This document shows, one piece after another, positions 1 through 11,720 of a stretch of 64,000 nt of DNA (position 1 is the first letter of the stretch; each line of letters opens with the position of its first letter). The position numbers were made by a program, and so were the translations under genes. The stretch comes from Simmondsia chinensis. Lineage: Eukaryota; Streptophyta; Magnoliopsida; Caryophyllales; Simmondsiaceae. The stretch is taken from the NCBI GenBank assembly GCA_018398585.1, contig JAGTTD010000001.1, positions 22,805,438 through 22,869,437 of the forward strand, given 5' to 3'. The notes under the pieces are model-generated. The model ran no database searches, was not told where the DNA came from, and saw nothing but the letters and a program-made list of their open reading frames with translations.

Positions 1-1926
1 GATGAAGATCCTCCATATGAAATTGACATTCCTGAGTACCTCAAAGGACCTCTTATGGTTTGCAATCCTTTGGTCAAGAAGGATATCAAAGCTAGGAAGT
101 CGTATCAATCCCAAGACTTGAGGAAGTATTCATTTGACCTCTCATGAGCTAACGTAATATTTGATTGTCTTGAGGAAAATAAGAAACTCAAGATGAGAGG
201 CAAACATAGAAAACCTGACCCTAATTCAATAAAGGGAAAGTTTACTATAAATGGCATGATTTGTTGACTCACTCAATGAAGAACTGTGTGATCTATAGAA
301 ATGTGGTCCAAGACGCCATTGAGGCAAGGGAACTAATCTTCCTTGGATAAGGACATATGAGTTTCGATAAAGACCTATTCCCTAGTCCTCTTCATGTCTA
401 CATTATTGACACTTTTGTTAAAGAGGATCACTGTAGTATCCAAACTAATCCTTTCCCCTCTCCAGGAGAAAGATGGTTTTGAGCGACACTTAAAAAGTAA
501 GAGTGGCAAGCAACCTATTTCAAAGGTTGGTCATTGAGGGAATACTAAGGATCCCATCACTTGTGCAGCTGTTGGCACATTACTGAGCTGTATCCCATGA
601 AAAAATGTTCGGTTTTTAAGAACTTATGGATCAAACTCCACATCAAATCAGCCATTATGCTATCAATGGTTAAAGAGTTAGCTATAGAAATCAATAGTGA
701 TCATAGGCACAATCTAAGCCTTACAAATCAAGAGAAAATATCTCGAGATTTGGAGAAGGTATCTTATAAGGCATGCCACCATTGTTGTGGGAAAGCACAA
801 CGAGTAACAGAAAAACTCGAGTTGCTTCCCTGGTACATTTCCCTTTCCCCTATTGTTCCTCTTTTGGAATTGAAGATGCCATTTGAGAAGTTCTGCATGT
901 ATGAGCCTACTAAAGATCCCTCTACAAAGGCCCAAATCATAATGAGGACAGGGCAACCAAAGAGAGATCCAAAATACCACCTGCTTGATGTGAACACAAC
1001 TCAAGGACCATGGTAGTCATGACACTAGCCTTTTCGAGTCTGTTTTTATAATGTTTGGAGAAGGAATCATCTCGAACAAGAGGATGTTGGTCCCTCTAGC
1101 CTTAACGCAAATCTAGAAGAGAAGGCAGCTGCGAAACAAAGTAGCACAACGAAGAGCTCTGCTTGATACATGCTTGATTAGGCTCTTTGAAGAAGATGAC
1201 AGAGTCTGCAAGAGCAAGCACATGGATCTCAACGATCCAATAACTAAGTCTAGACCATATACCACCACCACAAGAAGCTTGAGAGATGGACTAGTCTCTC
1301 ATCTTCTAAAGGAAAGCAATCTTGATGGGGTCAGCTTCCTAGGAATTCATTGGCTCGAAGGTCATCAGATGATGAGGAGAAATATAGTCCCCTTAGCATC
1401 AATTTAGGGGAACCCATGGACTGTGTTAAGCGAACATTGTCTGACATAGAGAATGATATATGCAAAGAAGATTTCCCCCAACCTATGGAGGTATCTCAAA
1501 ATCTAGAGATTAAGCCAAAGGACCAACCTTTAAACCAGGACATGCTAACTGATGGCGGTCCTCAAAAGTAAGATCAGAATGTGCCAATGGATGGAAATCC
1601 TAAGAAGGAAACAAACCAAGGGGGTCCAAATACAGTTTGGAAGGCTCCATGAGAAGGCTGATGTTAAACGGCCTTGGTCCTTCCCTTGGAGTTTTATGAG
1701 AAGGTTGATGTTGCCCTGCTCCTTCCCTTGGAGTTTATGGCAGCTAGTGCTCAAGAAGGCCTAGAGGGACATGTCATAGCATCAGAAAAAGATTTCCAGG
1801 TGGAACTTGTAGTTGAAGTAGCAGCAACCAAAGGTAACCCTAATCCTTTATCTTTTAAAGTTACATGCCCAACATCCAAATCAACTGATTGTTGGAATGA
1901 GTGTCCTAAAATTAACCCAATTAGTT
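1..1926 (+). pseudogene. Decayed Ty3/gypsy-type polyprotein remnant (gag/protease region)
   Basis: Broken reading frames on the plus strand carry short stretches resembling plant gypsy polyproteins. Around 243-350 a frame reads a K-W-H then T-H-S-x-K-N-C pattern followed by an acidic helix, like the His/Cys block that follows gag in some plant Ty3 elements. Longer open pieces lie at 561-1016, 1174-1407, 1350-1571 and 1674-1934, in shifting frames with many stops. No RT or integrase motif is visible. The copia-1 LTR starts directly downstream, so this is probably the older DNA into which copia-1 inserted. A host pseudogene cannot be excluded. What I see is the His/Cys pattern; the family call is inference. 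Confidence 0.4.
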
Positions 1927-3594
1927 TGTCTTAAATATTAAATAAAAAAAATTTATTTATTTATTTAGTCTCTGATTGTGTTTTATGAGTCAAACATGTG
2001 TGTGACTGTTTTTCTAAAGCATTCCATGAGATGGACGTTGTCCAAAATGACGTGTCAGGTTTGGTTTAAGTGGTCAATAAGATTTAACCATGGAAAGACT
2101 TAGATCAAACTAGTGACATGTTGTCAAAGTTTGTTCGTAGTTGGTGATAAGTTTGGACAACTTTTCTGATAAGATGATAATGTGATACTTTTCATGACTT
2201 GTCCTGGTCAAGTGGATAGGGATCCAAGAGTATTATGTTAGTGTTTTCAATAAGATGGAAACACTGAGCATGACCACCTGAATTAGATGTTTCTTAATTG
2301 CTATGAGAAATAATTAAATCTGTAAGTCAATAGCTCTAAAGTCGTTAAATAATCTGGACTCGTGTATGGAATGTTAATTGCTTTGATTCCAAAATGATGA
2401 GGTTAAAAATTGACTAACCAGGATCTTACGTCGTTGGGCAATTGCATGAAGTGTGGCAGGAGCTGATATTTTATTTGGAATCTACGTTGTAAGATGTCCC
2501 CTAGTTGATTCGCAAATATACGAACATATTCTAGAATCCTTGGCCAGAGTATTCCATATGTTTGACATTTTGAATTAATGCGGAAATTGTTTCTGCATTA
2601 TGAATTTTTTGAGAAGAGCAAGTCGGGAACTATGGTGATAGATGTGAGTAAAATAAAAATAATAGTTAAAGTTATTTTTGCTCATAGATATCTAATAGAA
2701 GGGTTAATTATCGCAATCATAATAATAGAATAATGTGGGAAATTCTTGAGTGAATGTATTTAATTCTAGAGTGCAGTAATACATATTTAGTGAAATTAAG
2801 TTTTATTAAATGTCAGTAAATGGTTATCATGATGTGGTAATCAGATTTGACCCATTTGGAGCTAGAGTTAGATTGTCTTTAAAGTCCCTTTGCAAGCCTC
2901 AATTTAAGCGCTGTTCTGAAAACATTTAAATTGAATTCGTAAGGTGAACTATTTATTCATAAGATGAACAAATTAATTTTGCTAAACATAATTTATGAGA
3001 TAAATTATTTATTCAAAAGTTGAATAAATTAATTTTTAGTAAACAATATTCTTGAGATGAATTTTATACATGTGGGAATTAAACAAAAAAAAAAAAGGGT
3101 GGAACAACCCCGCGCTTGCAATTCACGAGCGGGGGTCCCACCAGCACATAAAAAGAAGATGGGGGCACGTGCAGTGTACACAACCCACTAAAAAAAAAAA
3201 GGAATAAGTGCCCTAAAGTCGGTACTCATTATTTATGCTTACTGGGGAATGAAGTCCAGGTGACGTCAGCTAATATTTTATTTATAAATATTATGTGGTT
3301 TTTTCTGAGGTTTGGCTTTGAGTTTTAGGTTTTAGAACCTAGTTTTCTCCCATAATGAAAACCTAAAATTGTTTTAAGGTTTTTTAAATTAATGCTTAGC
3401 ATACTTTTTCTAAAAAAATATTTTTTGGAGAGATTAAGGGTAAAAAATTTGTTACGAAATTTTTTTAAAATTATTTTGGGAGCCCACACTCCGGTGCTAA
3501 AAGAGGTCATTGCGAAAAAGATTCCATGGTGTCAAGATATTTTTTGACCGCTTTCAGATCATCAAACCGGAGTTTCGATTCGTGCTTCAAGTAT
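1927..3594 (+). repeat. Copia-1 5' LTR, left part (split by the Tekay copy)
   Basis: Begins TGTC and is recognisably the same LTR family as the reverse complement of 48631-50915. Shared blocks include the stretch near 2490-2575 (matching about 50222-50310 on the other strand) and the one near 2060-2165 (matching about 50630-50730). The LTR stops at the insertion point 3594 and resumes at 9874, for about 1.9 kb in total, close to the copia-2 LTR once its solo-LTR insert is removed. An AT-rich TATA-like stretch lies near 3281. Confidence 0.7.
3584..3594. repeat. Target-site duplication, left copy (Tekay retrocopy)
   Basis: GCTTCAAGTAT, identical over 11 bp to 9863-9873. It abuts a run of T on the inner side. 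Eleven bases is longer than the 5 bp that LTR integrases leave and fits target-primed reverse transcription. Confidence 0.65.
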
Positions 3595-3609
3595 TTTTTT
3601 TTTTTTTTT
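3594..3609 (-). other. Poly(A) tail remnant (T run on plus strand)
   Basis: About 16 consecutive T on the plus strand directly between the duplicated target and the LTR-derived body. It reads as a 3' poly(A) tail of the minus-strand Tekay copy. Confidence 0.6.
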
Positions 3610-4869
3610 GGTAAGTCAGTGTGAAAATATCATATATGAACAAATATATGTACAAGTCTACGAGGGGCATACCCCAAACGTTATACCGAATAGGCTTAAG
3701 TTAAAAGGGCGCTACACGGCCGTACTATGATGTAGTCCCACATCATAGTACGAAGCCCAAAAACTTACAAACTAAAACATTCTCAAAAATTCATAATAAA
3801 TAGCAGCTCGTCTACAATACATCAAAACTAATCAAATATAGAAAAGTCCAATAGCGCGGAAGCTCAAATTACAATGTCTCATATATTCTATAGTATTCTA
3901 CTACAAATTTCATTTACTACTTAAACTACGCAAGATAACTAATTCTCGAGGTTGGAAGCTGCTTCGTCTTTTCTTCCTTCAGGAATGTGCCATGAATTAC
4001 TAATCAGGAAAATAAATTAATTGGGGTGAGCAAACAACGAGCTCAGCAAATATACCGTACACCCTACCCGGATCAGGCATATTATTTAAAACAAATAGAA
4101 TTCCAATCGAAGCCAGTTAATATCAATTTATCAGAAAATTCACATTATGGCAGCTCATATCTCTTGTTTACAAGAGCTCTTTTGATAAAACTTACAGATG
4201 AAACGAAAACTACGGCCGGTATTATTCCCGCGATAAGGTCGAAATCGACGTTCACATTTCACATATTCGAACCGGTTCTAAGTCGACAGATCCGCTAGGA
4301 TCGAACATAGATCTATGTGCCGGTATTATTCCCGCGACAGGGTCACAGATCGACTTTCACATTTCACATTTCGCATTTTATCATCGATAGACCCCGGAGG
4401 GTCAACGTAGTTATCTGTAAGCTCTTCCCATAAAATCTTTTAATTCAAATAGCAAGTTCACAATAGTTTCTTTCGCATACTCACAAGTACAATTTCTTTC
4501 AAGATTCACATGTTTAAACATCAATTCAATGTATAGATCGGTACAATTTAAATCGCATATTAACACATCAAACAATAGTAGAAATCACATATTTAAACGA
4601 CAAATCAACGTATAAATCAGTATATATTAAATCAAAAGAGTATAAATCACATAATTAGCCAAATATATATGCCTGAGCCTATTTTAACAAAATAATAAAC
4701 TATTCAAATATAAGTCTCACATATAAACCCTTAAAAATCAGATTTTTCGTATATAAACAAGTAGGGGGAGTGGTATACTTACCGTTACTAACGTTTAATC
4801 CAAAAGTTGAACTCCTATTACGGGTTAGCGTCGGATCCTATCAAGCGAGAATCGAAATTTAGGGTTTCA

Positions 4870-4935
4870 CGAAAAAAAGAAAGAGAGAGAACGAGAGAGA
4901 GAGAGAGGCGAAGGCGAGAGAGAGAGAGAGGCGCA
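4870..4935. repeat. GA/CT-rich simple repeat in Tekay LTR
   Basis: Imperfect (GA)n blocks broken by GGCG. On the element's sense strand it is a CT-rich tract downstream of the TATA-like region, the usual place for a plant LTR leader. Confidence 0.7.
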
Positions 4936-5010
4936 GGGGAAAGAGAGTGTGAGGGTTAGGGGTTTTCTGAGAGTTATTTCCCCTTTTTCTTTTTTTTCTT
5001 TTTCTTTTTC

Positions 5011-5013
<3 letters not shown>

Positions 5014-5050
<37 letters not shown>
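5014..5050. repeat. (TA)n microsatellite in Tekay LTR
   Basis: An uninterrupted TA run of about 17 units. It sits where the TATA box of the minus-strand LTR promoter would be. Confidence 0.85.
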
Positions 5051-5054
<4 letters not shown>

Positions 5055-5196
5055 ACTTATTTTAATCACTTTAATATTACTAATGGACTCTTTTTTGATA
5101 ATTTATTCATTAATTTATTTATAATCCAACCAAAATAATAGCGAATTTTAATCGTATTATAATACCTAGCCTAATTTAATTAGACTGGGTATTACA

Positions 5197-5211
5197 TCTT
5201 CATCCCCTTAA
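5197..5211 (-). other. Tekay polypurine tract
   Basis: The sense strand reads TTAAGGGGATGAAGA, directly before the TGTAATACCC of the 3' LTR. The stop codon of the chromodomain frame (5200-5202) lies inside the tract. Confidence 0.75.
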
Positions 5212-8200
5212 ACAAAAGTTTCGTCCTCGAAACTCACCTTCGTTTTCGAATAATTCTGGGTATTTGCTTCTCATCTCCTCTTCGGTCTCCCATGTTGCTT
5301 CTCTAGGAATATGATTACTCCATTGGATTTTGACATATGGGATCACTCTATGCCTCAACCTTTGTTCTTTTCAGTCGACTATGCGAACTGGATGCTCTAC
5401 ATAAGTCAAATCTTCTCGCACTTGCAACGGTTCATGTCGTATCACATGACAAGGATCAGAGATATACTTCCTCAATTGAGAAACATGAAATACATTATGT
5501 ATTCTAGACAGTTCCGGCGGTAAGGCTACTCTGTAAGCCACGTCTCCAACTTTCGCCAAAATTTCAAATGGTCCTACAAATTGAGGGCTTAATTTACCCC
5601 CTTTTCCAAATCTCATCACAACTCTGGCTGGGGATCCCTTTAGATAGACATGTTCACCTATTGAAAACTCCAACGGTCTTCTTCGTTTGTCTACCCAACT
5701 CTTTTGCCTATCTTGGCTTATCTTCATTCGATCTCTGATTAGCCTGACCTTCTGTTCAGCATCCTGTACAATCTTAGGACCTAACAGTTTTCTTTCTCCA
5801 ACGTCGTTCCAAAACAAAGGAGTTCTGCATCTCCGCCCATACAAAGCTTTATATGGTGCCATCCCAATACTAGAATGGTAACTGTTGTTATAGGCAAATT
5901 CTACCAAACTCATGTAGTTATCCCAACTACCTCCCAAATCTATAACACAAGCACGCAGCATGTCCTCTAATGTCTGAATTGTCCTCCCAGTCTGCCCATC
6001 TGTCTGAGGATGATAAGCAGTACTCAAACTCAGTTTAGTTCCCAAAGCTTTCTGCAGACTCTCCCAAAATCTAGACACAAACCTCGGGTCTCTGTCAGAA
6101 ACAATTTCGCTTGGCACACCATGCAACCGCAGCACAACATTAATGTACAATTCTGCCAATTTATCTAATGGAGCACCAAACCTAATAGGAAGAAAATGTG
6201 CACTCTTTGTAAGTCTATCCACAATGACCCAAATCGCATCATTCTTCCTAACTGTCCTCGGTAGTCCAACAACAAAGTCCATGGAAATTCGATCCCACTT
6301 CCACTCAGGCACTTCTAATGACTATAGCAATCCACCAGGCTTTTGGTGCTCTGCCTTTACTTGTTGACAGATCAAGCACTTAGCCACAAACTCAGCAATA
6401 TCTCGCTTCATGTCACTCCACCAAAAGCAGCTTCTCAGGTCTCGATACATCTTCTTGCTTCCATGATGTACCGAAAAGCGGGAACTGTGTGCTTCTTCCA
6501 TAATATCCCTCTTAATTGTTGGATCATCAGGTACACATAACCTATCTCCAAAGTACAATGCTCCGTCACCACGCAGCATGAAATCCGAAGATTCTCCATT
6601 GGTCACCTTACTTTTCATCTTCATAAAAAACGGGTCATGTTGCTGCATAGCCTTGATCTTTTCTAGCAATGGCGGTTGTGCAACCAGATTGGCTAAAACA
6701 CCGCCCTTTTTATCATGAATGCACACTTCAATTTGCATTTCCTCCAAGTCTCTAAGTAGCTTAGGTGGGAAGTGATCAGGGCAGCTAAATTGCCCATTGA
6801 TTTCCTGCTCAGTGCATCTGCAACTACATTTGCTTTTCCGGGATGGTAATTAATGGTCACATCATAGTCTTTAATCAATTCCAACCATCTCCTCTGCCTT
6901 AAGTTTAACTCTTTCTGAGTAAACAAGTATTTCAAGCTTTTTTGGTCTGTATAAATCTGGCAAGGTCCTCCATAAAGGTAATGTCTCCAAATCATCAAAG
7001 CAAATATCACTGCTGCCAACTCTAAGTCGTGCGTTGGATAATTCTTTTCATGAGGCTTTAATTGTCGGGACGCATAGGCTATCACCTTCTCATTCTGCAT
7101 TAGCACACAACCTAGCCCTTTCTCTGAAGCGTCACTGTAAATGACAAAGTTACCCCCTCATCAGTAAGTAATGCAAGTGCAGGGGCAGACACTAACCTCT
7201 TTTTCAGCTCCTGAAAGCTTCTTTCACACTCATCTGTCCACACGAACTTCACTCCTTTTTGAGTCAATCGGGTGAGAGGAAGTGCAATTTGCGAAAATCC
7301 CTCAATGAATCTTCTATAGTAACCAGCCAGTCCCAAGAAGCTTCTAATCTCTGTTGCAGTTGTGGGGGTATTCCACTCCAATACCGCTTCAACCTTTCTC
7401 AGGTCCACTAAGATGCCATCTTTGGATATCACATGGCCCAAGAATGCCACTCTGTCAAGCCAAAACTCACACTTACTCAACTTGGCATACAACCGGTGCT
7501 CATGCAGGGTTTGCAATACTATCCTCAGATGTTTCTCGTGCTCTTCCCTACTCTTAGAGTAGATCAATATGTCGTCTATGAATACGACAATGAATCGATC
7601 CAGATATTGTCGAAACACCCTGTTCATCAAATCCATGAAAGCAGCAGGTGCATTCGTTAGCCCAAACGGCATAACTAAGAATTCATAATGGCCATACCTG
7701 GTTCGAAAAGCAGTCTTAGCCACATCCTTCTCTTTGATCTTTAGCTGATGATAACCAGATCGTAGGTCAATCTTAGAAAAGACCTTTGCACCTTGAAGTT
7801 GATCAAACAAGTCATCAATTCGGGGCAAGGGATACTTATTCTTAACCGTCACCTTGTTCAGTTCTCTGTAGTCAATGCATAACCTCATACTGCCATCCTT
7901 CTTCTTCACAAACAATACTGGAGCGCCCCAAGGTGAGACACTAGGTCGGATGAAGCCTTTATCTAAAAATTCATGGAGTTGCACCTTCAATTCTCGTAGT
8001 TCAGAAGGAGCCATGCTGTAAGGGGCTTTGGATATGGGTCCACTGCCAGGTACTAGATCAATTTCAAATTCTATTTCCCTCCTTGGAGGCAAACCATGCA
8101 GGTCTTCTGGAAAGACCTCAGGAAATTCCCTGACAATGGGAATGTCATTTAACTTCACATCGTCCCTCCTACTGTCAAATACATGGCAAAAGAATCCTCG

Positions 8201-9790
8201 ACACCCTTTCCTTAGGGACCTTCTAGCATTTAGGGCAGAAATCATCCTACTAGAAGTCTTAGAGTCTTTACTTCCCATAGGAGGATTTAACCCGTCCCCA
8301 TGATAAGCAAACTCTGGTTGGTTAGGAATCTGAAATACAACCCATTTTCCAAAACAGTCCAAATGTGCGTGATAAAAGGACAGCCAATTGATCCCTAGAA
8401 TCACATCAAAATCCTCCATATCTAGGAGTACTAGGTATGCCACTAACTCCATATCACCTATTCTAATCACACAATTTTCACACACAAGATCAGCAAGCAC
8501 ATTATACCCCAGCGGGGTTGCCACACAAAAGGGCTCATCTAGCAGTTTCGCCTCACAAGTTAACTTAGGGGAAAATTTCTTAGCCACAAAACAGTGAGAG
8601 GCCCCGGTGTCAAATAATTCATGCGCACTAGTAGAATTAATAGGAAGGATACCTGTCACCACACAGTCACTAGCAGTCTCTTCCTTCTGAATCATAGCAA
8701 ACATTCTGGCATTACCCCGAGTTCCCTGTCTTTCCTCACTGCCTCTATTCTTAGAACCATTATTGAGGGGACAATCACGAGCTATGTGTCCCTTCTCTTT
8801 ACACTCAAAGCACACCCCTAACTTTCTGTAGCACTCACCGGAATGGTCCTTGCCACAATGCTCGCATTTTCTGAACCCAGTGGTTGAGCTCCCCGGATTC
8901 TTCGTATGAAATTTTTTGCCATTGCCTCCTGATCGGTTGGGCTTCCCTCCTTGAAACTTACCATCTGGTAACTTTTTCTTAGCAACATGCTCCTGTTCTT
9001 CCAACTTTAGATCCGCTTCCACCTTCAATGCACGCTCAAGGACCTCCTTGCATTCCTTGAAAATGACACTTGAAAGACGCCTTCTAATGCGAGGAAGCAG
9101 TCCCCTTTCAAACCTGTTTTCTTTACTAGTGTCAGACGCCATGATGCTTGGACTGAAACGTCCCAATTCATGGAATTTATTGGCATACTGCAATACTGTC
9201 ATCTGTTCTCCCTGTTTTAGCTCGTAGAATTCATTTTCTTTCGTCATTCTGAGCGCTTCAGGGAAGAACTGGTTGTAGAAGACCTCCTTAAACTCTACCC
9301 AATCCAACTGCCCAGTAGCATTCTGGTATGCTACCTTGATTGTAGCCCACCAGAACTCCGCATTCCCCTTAAGAAAAGGGGTGGCTGCTCGAACCTTATC
9401 ATCATCAGCAATTGACATTGCTCCGAACAAGGTCTCCATCTCCCGTATCCATTTCTCGGCTTCTAGAGGGTCATCTGCTCCTTCAAAACTTGGGGCCCTC
9501 ATCTTTGACAACCTTTCAAACGGTGTCTCTTCACCGCGTTGAGTAATAAGAGGCACAGCTTGGACTTCTTATTGATGTTGCAAGAGGTTAACCATGAGCT
9601 GGTGCATTGTTGCAACATCGAATTGATTAGAGGAGCCGCCTAAATTCTGGGCATTTTGACCAGTGGGTCCATCTAATAGTTGAGCACGTTCCTCTTCAAG
9701 GTGCCCCTCAGTTGGGGGTGGAGCCCTGCCCTTTCCCTTCAGGGTTCTCTTTCTCTTTAAGGATGATGATGCTTTACCCTTATCACCCAT
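5200..9790 (-). pseudogene. Tekay gag-pol-chromodomain polyprotein, broken
   Basis: Starts at ATG 9790 and is one long frame with few lesions. Order: gag (about 9556-8900), CCHC knuckle (about 8870-8760), aspartic protease with D-T-G-A-S (8595-8612), RT with F-I-D-D (7571-7582), RNase H, integrase His/Cys domain, DDE core, and a C-terminal chromodomain (about 5370-5230) with the Tekay-type W-x-x-x/W-E pattern. Lesions: an in-frame TAA at 9569, an extra G in a G run near 7153, a frameshift near 6750, a TAG near 6322 and a TGA near 5373 just before the chromodomain. The Glu of the integrase DDE triad is replaced by Gly (5986-5988, in D-G-Q-T-G-R-T), so the integrase would be inactive even without the stops. 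Normally such a polyprotein is cleaved into capsid, protease, RT/RNase H and integrase. Confidence 0.9.
5217..5234 (-). promoter_or_regulatory. Pre-PPT AGGA hairpin (Tekay)
   Basis: The sense strand is AGTTTCGAGGACGAAACT: a 7-bp perfect stem with an AGGA loop, 20 nt from the 3' LTR. It lies in the last codons of pol. The same architecture with different stem bases occurs in elements D, E, F, G and the Athila elements. Confidence 0.6.
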
Positions 9791-9862
9791 CTGCTCCTGA
9801 GCCCAGATCACACAAGAATAGGCTTAAGGGCGCTACACGGCCTACATCAATGATGCTTAGGC

Positions 9863-9873
9863 GCTTCAAGTAT
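9863..9873. repeat. Target-site duplication, right copy (Tekay retrocopy)
   Basis: GCTTCAAGTAT, the partner of 3584-3594. Removing everything between the two copies rejoins the copia-1 LTR without a gap. Confidence 0.65.
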
Positions 9874-10122
9874 GTCTAAATTAAGTATTTCATATTTAAT
9901 TTGTTTTCTTTTATTTCATTTATTCTATGTACCATGTTTATACTTGTTTTATTTAATATTTTTTGATTGTTAAATTATGAGCATATTAGATTAAGATTTA
10001 GGTCTAATTGAATAGTTAAATTAGATCAGTGTATTAGATTTAATATTAAGAATTTTAAATTGATTTTCTATTGTGCCCACTCTAGTCATTTAGGGAAATG
10101 TTTTTAGAATTCATTCCCTACA
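9863..10122 (+). repeat. Copia-1 5' LTR, right part
   Basis: Resumes the interrupted LTR after the Tekay copy, starting with the duplicated target, and ends TTCATTCCCTACA. This is the mirror of the start of the copia-2 LTRs (TGTAGGGATGAATTTC at 55272). A degenerate tRNA-Met-type primer site follows directly, so this is a 5' LTR in plus orientation. Confidence 0.7.
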
Positions 10123-10591
10123 ATTGTTATCAAAGCCAACTCTTAATACATTCATAATTGACATTCAAACATCAGGTTTTATAAAATTGGGTATGTATAA
10201 TTACTAGAATTATGAAATAGGGAATTTTATTAAAAAAAAAAAAAGATTATCCTGAATATTGTTAAAAGAGTTTAATAATAAGATTGGAGGTTCCTTAAAA
10301 TTTTAAATTGTTTAAAATTTTAGATGAGTTGGGATTCAATTAAGAGTGTAATGCTAAATCGGATCTAAATCGATTAGATATTCAAAGAGTTGAAAGATTT
10401 ATATTACTAATCTAATTTGATTAGATTATGACCGCAGGTATAAAATATTCAATCTTGGAATATTTTATAATAATCCAAAACAGAGAATACCTTATAATGT
10501 TATTATAATTAAAGTATTAGTAGTGACCTAACATACCAGAAAACGCAGCGGACAGAGATGGAAGATTGGGGCGACTTCCGTTAGGGCGGTG
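10123..10591 (+). other. Copia-1 leader with degenerate primer site; no gene seen
   Basis: Directly after the LTR comes TTGTTATCAAAGCC (10124-10137), a mutated form of the plant TTGGTATCAGAGCC primer site. The rest is AT-rich with no coding potential. It ends where the Athila-1 LTR begins. Confidence 0.5.
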
Positions 10592-11267
10592 TGACAAGTC
10601 CAATTTAATATATAATTATTCACATCAATTAGATTTATTTTCTAACCATTTGACATCAAATGTTCATCTATTTTGTTCGTTCTTGCTCTTTTTCACTCCT
10701 ATCATTATTTTCTTGCAAAAATACTTATTTTATGCTAATTCTCTCTAGGATTTATCATCAACATCAACAAGTGAATGCAAGATACTTCAAATAAAAGCAA
10801 AAAATGGTCTAAACACACCAAAAATACATGGTTTAGCAAGGAAACAACAAAAACTTACACAGCTTAGTACAACTTGCAAAAAAGGGCGGCCAAATGAGCT
10901 CATCAAGTGCAAGAATTTCTTAAACACTTCATGAACACATCCAACTTGATGTAAAGGCTGAGTTTTGGGCGGCAAAATGGAGTAAAAAAAAAAAAATGAA
11001 GAAATCAGCAAGTTGATGCAAAGGCTGAAAATGGGCAGGAAAAGGCGGCAAGTTGAACAAATGAGGATGAAATTGAGTTACTATTTTTTTTAATGACTTC
11101 CCATCCTCAAATACAATAAATAGGGATGTTTTGGAAGTCTTTCAGCCTCAAGTCACTCAGAAAAATCCAAATATAAAGTAGAGAAAGAGAGGTGAAACTG
11201 TAAGAGAGGGAAAGGAGGGAAGGAAGGAAGTTTGGTTTATGATTTTGCATTTTTAAGTTCTTTTATA

Positions 11268-11272
11268 CTTTT
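11268..11272. repeat. Target-site duplication of element D, left
   Basis: CTTTT, matched exactly by 17062-17066. The flanking Athila LTR reads continuously across the insertion when compared with 47206-47230. Confidence 0.8.
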
Positions 11273-11676
11273 GGTTATGAATCGTTAGAATTTAATGGTA
11301 ATTTCTTGTTGTAGTGGCTGGTTAGTGTCTTAATTTTGTGTTGTATGTTTTTAAATGTTTGTTGAGTCGGTTTTTAGGTGCCAAATGCTGTTAAGGGTCA
11401 AACTTTGGTCAAACTTGGTGGCGGTTGCTGATTTTGGCGGGAAAAGCTATTAGTTTGGTTTAGTCGGTTTTATCTTGATGCAATGTACCGAAATGTCTAT
11501 AAATAGGGTCCTAAGCATGTAATTCAAGTATTCAATGAATATAAACTGAATTTCCTTTTGGAATTCTATCTCTTTTCTCATCTCTTTCTCTATTTCTCAT
11601 CCCCTTTCACTTCTCTTCTCACCTTAACTCTTTCTTCTACAAGGTTAGACTTTCAATTCCTAATTGGAAGCTAACA
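11273..11676 (+). repeat. Element D 5' LTR
   Basis: 404 bp, ends CTAACA. The first base of the usual TG is mutated (GGTTATG against TGTTATG at 16658). A TATA box, TATAAATA, lies at 11498-11505, followed by a pyrimidine-rich leader. Confidence 0.88.
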
Positions 11677-11678
11677 AT

Positions 11679-11691
11679 TGGTATCAGAGCC
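11679..11691 (+). other. Element D primer-binding site (tRNA-iMet)
   Basis: TGGTATCAGAGCC, two bases after the 5' LTR. This is the standard plant initiator-Met primer site. Confidence 0.9.
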
Positions 11692-11720
11692 AGTTCAAGC
11701 AATCGAATGATTGATTGAGG

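Larger units (their letters stand above)
3610..5196 (-). repeat. Tekay 3' LTR (U3 and R; U5 apparently absent)
   Basis: In the minus direction it starts TGTAATACCC, a typical Tekay-type LTR start, right after the polypurine tract. It contains an AT-rich promoter-like zone with a long TA run, a GA/CT-rich block, and a consensus-like splice donor GGTAAGTAT (complement at 4775-4783). It ends not in CA but at the A tail, as expected for the R end of a polyadenylated transcript. The GGGCGCTACACGGCC block at 3707-3721 recurs in the right-end leader. Confidence 0.6.
3595..9862 (-). mobile_element. Tekay-type chromovirus copy, apparently retroposed as poly(A) RNA
   Basis: A minus-strand Ty3/gypsy chromovirus. 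Read 5' to 3' it has a short leader fragment (9862-9791), gag-pol with a C-terminal chromodomain (9790-5200), a polypurine tract, and U3 plus R sequence of a 3' LTR (5196-3610), then a run of about 16 A (T on the plus strand at 3594-3609). There is no 5' U3, no recognisable primer-binding site and no matching second LTR. The ends are flanked by an 11-bp direct repeat. The chromodomain and gag type match the Tekay/Del lineage as I know it. The structure suggests that a polyadenylated element transcript was copied into the copia-1 LTR by LINE machinery. A truncated normal copy is the alternative. Confidence 0.7.

Noticed and set aside
561..1016. 151-codon ORF as an intact gene
   Set aside because: Flanked by in-frame decay of the same polyprotein-like sequence; no separate start context or domain.
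7354..9542. Plus-strand ORFs opposite the Tekay gag-pol
   Set aside because: They are antisense shadows of a clearly coding minus-strand frame with conserved retroelement motifs.
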